Positions 16,001-19,307 of a stretch of 19,307 bases of DNA are shown here, in pieces; position 1 is the first letter of the stretch, and the number at the start of each line of letters is the position of its first letter. The notes beneath the pieces were generated by a model. The model made no database searches. It was not told the DNA's origin and was given only the letters and a program-made list of their open reading frames with translations. This DNA is from Bacteroidales bacterium (GTDB lineage Bacteria; Bacteroidota; Bacteroidia; Bacteroidales; WCHB1-69), in NCBI GenBank assembly GCA_031266895.1, contig JAISAD010000015.1, positions 1-19,307 of the forward strand, in the 5' to 3' direction. The position numbers and the translations under genes were made by a program.

Positions 16001-16263
16001 TTGTAGCTGAAATATTCTCATCCTGGTTGCCCATGTTAGGGTCGGTAACAATGCAGGCCACCTGGTCGGGATACTATTTAGAGTCGCGCTACGTTGTTGA
16101 TCCCGAACACGGACTTTTAATCGGGATGCGAGGGCATGGCTTTATGTTAGGTCAATATTTGGCTAAAATCTATGTAGATAAGTATTTGGGCAAAGAAGTT
16201 CCGGCTTACATGAGTCGTCTTGCGCTGTCGGGAGATGGATTGAGCGAAACGGCATTTAAATAA
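13036..16263 (+). CDS. Single-chain iron-sulfur/FAD amine or amino-acid dehydrogenase
   Basis: A 1075-residue fusion. In order: a [2Fe-2S] domain at about 15-100 (Cys60, 65, 68, 80) like HcnA or the gamma subunit of opine/hydroxyproline dehydrogenases; an FAD/NAD-binding oxidoreductase at about 115-410 with GAGPAG (121-126) and GAGNIG (268-273); a ferredoxin domain at 455-510 with two four-cysteine sets (460, 466, 469, 473 and 494, 497, 500, 504); a BFD-like [2Fe-2S] domain at about 600-660 (Cys606, 608, 642, 647); and a DAO-type FAD oxidoreductase at about 700-1060 with GGGITG (709-714) and a closing RGHGFMLG. The family oxidises secondary amines or amino acids (opines, proline, hydroxyproline, cyanide formation from glycine) and passes electrons to carriers. 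Substrate cannot be told here. No signal peptide, so cytoplasmic. It has its own promoter and converges on rpoN. Confidence 0.85.
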   Translation: MNKLEQHPILDIPKTEEHAFIFNDQKVVGYKGYTIAAALHQAGKPIHSHSHNQRERSLACGIGKCGACEMLVDGKVKRICITKVDGVKEVRELPQEYMPAVEPAVSQKTVKIYKTQVCIIGAGPAGLACREELNRYNIANVVIDNNDRIGGQFNMQTHQFFFFEKEQKYGAMRGFDIAAMLAGDDHAGIILNATVWDILEGKRVAVKNLTDDSLFYVDAEYLVVATGAVPFMPSFENDDLPGVYTAAVVQKMMNVEHTLLGKRILSVGAGNIGYLTSYQAFQAGAQVVAILEAMDREGGFPVQANRVRRLAIPILTSHILVKAVPNADHTAITGAVIAECKNFKPVSGTEKLIDNIDIINICTGLIPDDQLLTKGKIVFGANVIGAGDAIRVGEGTCAVLKGKQAAMEIAMQYKKRVNYSDYLSLSKEYIESQQHPVEILKEVAHPDAKRAQKPYVVVNCRYGFACNPCSFACAYGAITKNSTSSTPVIDYDKCIGCMKCVSKCPGLAIFGYNLVRNSVVLPFEYNAVEKSEVYLVDDQGAIMGEGIIANILKNPNKTHVARIQANNMPVEKLATVTGFIAKENYPEKLALKPLTQPLAHGDRYVCHCEDIDIETIIKQIGNRKQISIDELKHTTRIAMGACRGKRCIPRVRQLLSGYGIEMTGDATPRGPMSNQLNFNELYPSEKASEFIVNMGKGVKKVECEVFVAGGGITGTALFRYFAESGKKVVMVNAERGSSWRNIGGGRPAFSVPEISDIANRNLEIFKEIHAVTDIHYKPIRYVGFAHDEATYKALEASLGWSEGYMVDKKDFRKEVSPYFNENLNTYQAACITYNCWQAMPGLLLDYLRIAGLQHGGTLLEDCRLVEVQKTANGYMALVYNHDREYVEYHCRHFVNALGANAHKFAMQLGIETGTFPVKHQAFITRPLPLIGKAGDALDMLIDRRHYKGFSAVYGQQFAATGHIIGCASPNDNIESNQELKYNSKEFLEIVAEIFSSWLPMLGSVTMQATWSGYYLESRYVVDPEHGLLIGMRGHGFMLGQYLAKIYVDKYLGKEVPAYMSRLALSGDGLSETAFK

Positions 16264-16274
16264 AATTGCAAAAA

Positions 16275-17747
16275 CTACAAACTCTTACGTAAACGTGCCA
16301 CCGGAAATCCCAATTGTTCCCGATACTTGGCTACAGTACGGCGTTTAATGCTGTAACCTTTGGCATTCAGCAGGTCGCAAAGGGTTTGGTCGTCTATCGG
16401 CGCCTTATTGTTTTCTGCTTTGATGAGGTCTGATATGCTTTTTTTAATGGCTTTAGAAGCAACTGCTTCACTGCCTACACCCTCAGAAAAGAGAGATTTA
16501 AGTAATATGGTTCCAAAATCGGTGGCCACATATTTTCGGCTTACGATGCGAGAAACGGACGAAATGTCAATCCCTACATCGTTTGCTATATCTTTTAAAA
16601 TCATGGGTTTAATATCAATTTCATCGCCAGAAAAAAAGTAGGCTTTCTGGCGTTGCATAATGCATTGCATGGTTTTGTAAAGCGTGGCTTCCCGCTGCGA
16701 AAGCATAGTGATGAAATTGCGGGCGTCGTCCACGCGCTCTTTGATATAGCGTTCTTCTTCGTTTTTGGGAGCGCCTGCAATAGCTGCATATTGTTCTCCG
16801 AAAATAGGATTAATGATCAATTTGGGCAGAAAATCATTATTGAACGAAAGCAGCAGTTCATTTCCATTGCGGCTAACGATAAAGTCGGATTCAATGTAAC
16901 GGTTAGCCGGTTCATCCATATCGCCGGCAGGGTGCGGGTGCAGTTGCGTAATCTCTTGTATAGCCGTTTGCAAGGCTGCTTCATCTATGCCTAATATTTT
17001 ACACAACTGAGCATAATGTTTTTTCGCAAAAATGTCGAAATGAAAAGTGATAATTTGAATAGCTAATGCTACTGCTGCCGTTTTTGACTTGCGTTTCAAT
17101 TGCAGCAGCAGGCACTCTTGCAGGTTTCGCGCTCCTACCCCAGGCGGGTCAAATTGCTGAATTACGGCAGTCAGTAATTGTTCTAATTCGACTTCGGAAG
17201 CAGCTACATTATAATATAACAGCAAGTCGCTGCTCATCGCTTTGAGATCGCGGGCAAGATAGCCCTTTTCATCCACATTACCTAAAATAATCTCTGCAAT
17301 CTGATGCTGTCGTTCATCCAGCATCACCTCGCCAAGTTGCTGTTGCAATTGTTCTTGAAAAGAGCCGTGATAAGGCAGAATACGCTCAAAAACATGATCA
17401 CGAAACGAAGCTTCAACAGGCTGTTCGTAGTTGGGATCGAACTCATATTCATCCTCATTCAAATAATCGTTGAGTAGCGTATCGTCGGTATAAATTGCCT
17501 CTTCCAAAGGTGTTTCATCCTTATTGCTACCATCTGAATTCTCCACTTCCGAAGTCATGAAATCGGATTCTTCCAACTCGTCCGACTCCCTTTCGAGGGC
17601 AGGATTTTCTTCTAAGGCATTCATAATCTCCTGCTCCAATGCTACATTATTATATTGCATTAACCGCATCAGCAGTATTGTTTGCTGAGACGGAAACTGC
17701 CGCTGCTCTTGTTGTTGCCGCTGTCGTTGCGAACTTTCCTGTTTCAT
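16275..17747 (-). CDS. rpoN: RNA polymerase sigma-54 factor
   Basis: A 490-residue sigma-54. Region I with the Gln/Leu-rich activator-interaction segment is at about residues 15-50 (FPSQQTILLMRLMQYNN; ALEENPALE). An acidic region II follows at about 54-110. The core-binding domain is at about 115-320, a helix-turn-helix at about 385-405 (LKDIANDVGIDISSVSRIVS), and the RpoN box RRTVAKYRE at 469-477 reads the -24 promoter element. Sigma-54 needs AAA+ enhancer-binding activators; none is encoded here. The gene follows ahcY with a 23-nt gap and no promoter box is seen between them, so it is probably read from the ahcY promoter. Its 3' end is 11 nt from the convergent oxidoreductase gene, with no visible terminator in between. 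Confidence 0.95.
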   Translation of the reverse strand: MKQESSQRQRQQQEQRQFPSQQTILLMRLMQYNNVALEQEIMNALEENPALERESDELEESDFMTSEVENSDGSNKDETPLEEAIYTDDTLLNDYLNEDEYEFDPNYEQPVEASFRDHVFERILPYHGSFQEQLQQQLGEVMLDERQHQIAEIILGNVDEKGYLARDLKAMSSDLLLYYNVAASEVELEQLLTAVIQQFDPPGVGARNLQECLLLQLKRKSKTAAVALAIQIITFHFDIFAKKHYAQLCKILGIDEAALQTAIQEITQLHPHPAGDMDEPANRYIESDFIVSRNGNELLLSFNNDFLPKLIINPIFGEQYAAIAGAPKNEEERYIKERVDDARNFITMLSQREATLYKTMQCIMQRQKAYFFSGDEIDIKPMILKDIANDVGIDISSVSRIVSRKYVATDFGTILLKSLFSEGVGSEAVASKAIKKSISDLIKAENNKAPIDDQTLCDLLNAKGYSIKRRTVAKYREQLGFPVARLRKSL

Positions 17748-17770
17748 CTTCCGGTTAAATTCAAGGAAGA

Positions 17771-19180
17771 TTAATAGCGATACATGTCTGATTTATAAGG
17801 CCCTTCAACAGGCACACCGATATATTTGGCCTGTTCGGATGTCAATTTGGTCAATTTTACACCGATTTTTTCCAGATGAAGCCGTGCTACCTCTTCATCA
17901 AGATGCTTGGGCAGGTTATAAACGCCTATGGCATAGTCGTTTTTCCAAAGTTCGATTTGAGCCATTACCTGATTGGTAAAAGAGTTGCTCATTACGAAAG
18001 AGGAGTGCCCTGTGGCACAACCCAAATTGACTAAACGGCCTTCAGCGAGGATAAAAATAGAGTGTCCGTCAGGGAAAATATATTCATCAACCTGTGGTTT
18101 GATATTGCGTTTGATGACATTGGGCAACGCTTCAAAAGCGCTTACCTGTATTTCATTATCAAAATGACCGATATTGCACACTATGGCCTGGTCTTTCATT
18201 TTAGTAAGATGTTCTACACGGATTACATCTCGATTGCCGGTAGTAGTAACATATATATTTCCTTCATTCAGTGCATCTTCCACTGTCTTTACTTCAAAAC
18301 CTTCCATAGCGGCTTGCAGGGCGCAAATCGGATCGATTTCAGTAACGATAACGCGAGCGCCATAGTTTTTCATTGATTGGGCGCAGCCTTTGCCTACATC
18401 GCCGTAGCCGCAAACTACCACCACTTTGCCGGCCAGCATTACATCGGTAGCACGCTTAATACCATCGGCCAATGACTCGCGACAGCCATATTTATTGTCA
18501 AATTTCGATTTGGTAACCGAATCGTTTACATTGATAGCCGGAATTAGCAACTCCCCTTCTTCCATCATTTGATAGAGGCGGTGTACACCGGTTGTGGTCT
18601 CTTCCGATACCCCTTTCAACTCGCTTACAGTGCGGTGCCAGCGGTTGTTATCTTCCTGCAGTACTTTTTTAAGGGTTTGCAACACGATACCCTCTTCCAC
18701 CGAATTGGCTTGACGATCAAGGATAGTAGGATCATTTTCGGCCTGATAACCGGTGTGTATCAGCAGGGTAGCATCACCGCCATCGTCCACGATAAGTTGC
18801 GGCCCTTTCCCATTGGGAAATGCCAATGCCTGATTGGTACACCACCAATACTCTTCCAATGTTTCGCCTTTCCAAGCAAAGACAGGAATACCGGCAGCAG
18901 CCATTGCTGCTGCTGCGTGGTCTTGCGTAGAGAATATATTGCAGCTGCACCATCTCACTTCGGCGCCAAGGTGTACTAACGTTTCAATCAACACAGCAGT
19001 TTGGACAGTCATGTGCAACGACCCCATAATTCTAACGCCGTTCAGTGGTTTGGCATTGTTATATTTTTCTCTGATTGCTATCAGTCCGGGCATCTCCTTT
19101 TGGGAAACTTCTATATCTTTTCTTCCCCATTCGGCCAGGCTCATATCGGCTATTTTGTAAGGTAATGTGTAGTCAGTCAT
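17771..19180 (-). CDS. ahcY: Adenosylhomocysteinase (S-adenosylhomocysteine hydrolase)
   Basis: A 469-residue cytoplasmic enzyme that splits S-adenosylhomocysteine into adenosine and homocysteine, clearing the inhibitory by-product of methylation. Family hallmarks: GSLHMTVQTAVLIETL (53-68), the NVNDSVTKSKFDNKYG substrate segment (217-232), the NAD-binding GYGDVGKG (258-265), and the C-terminal KSDMYRY tail. An inserted segment at about 150-195 is the one usual in bacterial forms. Start ATG 19180 matches the conserved start of relatives (MTDYTLPYKIADMSLA). It has a good promoter 39-69 bp upstream. The predicted leader is only about 30 nt, which leaves no room for an SAH riboswitch. Confidence 0.97.
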   Translation of the reverse strand: MTDYTLPYKIADMSLAEWGRKDIEVSQKEMPGLIAIREKYNNAKPLNGVRIMGSLHMTVQTAVLIETLVHLGAEVRWCSCNIFSTQDHAAAAMAAAGIPVFAWKGETLEEYWWCTNQALAFPNGKGPQLIVDDGGDATLLIHTGYQAENDPTILDRQANSVEEGIVLQTLKKVLQEDNNRWHRTVSELKGVSEETTTGVHRLYQMMEEGELLIPAINVNDSVTKSKFDNKYGCRESLADGIKRATDVMLAGKVVVVCGYGDVGKGCAQSMKNYGARVIVTEIDPICALQAAMEGFEVKTVEDALNEGNIYVTTTGNRDVIRVEHLTKMKDQAIVCNIGHFDNEIQVSAFEALPNVIKRNIKPQVDEYIFPDGHSIFILAEGRLVNLGCATGHSSFVMSNSFTNQVMAQIELWKNDYAIGVYNLPKHLDEEVARLHLEKIGVKLTKLTSEQAKYIGVPVEGPYKSDMYRY

Positions 19181-19218
19181 TATATTATCTATTTTAGATT
19201 CGTTTTTTTAATGAGATG

Positions 19219-19249
19219 CAAATATACATGAAATTTTCAATCCTTTCAA
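19219..19249 (-). promoter_or_regulatory. ahcY promoter (-33 and -7 elements)
   Basis: On the reverse strand TTG (19249-19247) is followed after 20 nt by TATATTTGC (-7 box 19226-19219). This is the most complete Bacteroidota-type promoter in the window. It lies 38 nt upstream of the ahcY ATG and probably also serves rpoN. Confidence 0.75.
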
Positions 19250-19273
19250 CACATGTCCAATTAATTTTTTTTG

Positions 19274-19281
19274 TATTTTTG
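19274..19281 (+). promoter_or_regulatory. -7 promoter box for a gene beyond the right edge
   Basis: TATTTTTG followed by CACCG matches TAnnTTTG on the plus strand, divergent from ahcY. The window ends 26 nt later without a start codon in a recognisable gene, so the gene it serves is outside the window. Confidence 0.6.
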
Positions 19282-19307
19282 CACCGTTTTTCATAACATA
19301 AAAAAAT

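Noticed and set aside
19181..19218. SAH or SAM riboswitch in the ahcY leader
   Set aside because: The expected leader after the promoter is about 30 nt, too short for a known riboswitch, and no stem is visible.

Overview
The window looks like chromosomal DNA from a member of the Bacteroidota. Several genes are preceded by the -7 element typical of that phylum (TAnnTTTG, often continuing as TTTGCACC). Most start codons lack a Shine-Dalgarno sequence, base composition is AT-leaning, and the gene content fits (TamB-type protein divergent from tsaD, the rpsU-xerC-hpf order, a two-[4Fe-4S] multidomain oxidoreductase). I cannot assign family or genus. No RNA genes, insertion sequences, prophage or CRISPR array were found.

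Layout, left to right. (1) The 5' end of tsaD (tRNA t6A synthesis) leaves the left edge on the minus strand; 11 bp away the large tamB gene (envelope biogenesis) runs on the plus strand. (2) A plus-strand run of three Sec-exported proteins follows: a small unknown protein, an alpha/beta-hydrolase esterase, and a probable outer-membrane beta-barrel protein. (3) A compact plus-strand operon encodes an acyl carrier protein, a ketosynthase with its Cys-His-His triad, a second ketosynthase-like protein that has lost all three catalytic residues, and a four-helix EamA/SMR-like membrane protein. This resembles the ketosynthase/chain-length-factor core of aryl polyene or flexirubin-type pathways without the rest of the cluster. 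(4) After a 400-bp gene-free stretch with two abutting inverted repeats comes a ribosome-linked block: rpsU (bS21), an intrinsic terminator, a XerC-type recombinase, hpf (ribosome hibernation), and a 4'-phosphopantetheinyl transferase that could activate the upstream carrier protein. (5) A 1075-residue redox protein joins in one chain the parts usually found as separate subunits of opine/proline/hydroxyproline-type dehydrogenases. (6) Convergent with it, on the minus strand, lie rpoN (sigma-54) and, upstream of it, ahcY (S-adenosylhomocysteine hydrolase). ahcY has the best promoter in the window. A plus-strand promoter at the right edge points to a gene outside the window.

The points most worth following are the ketosynthase/chain-length-factor module with its nearby activating transferase, the single-chain dehydrogenase, and the strong Shine-Dalgarno sequences on rpsU and hpf in a lineage whose ribosomes normally hide the anti-Shine-Dalgarno. 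None of these is proven novel from sequence alone.
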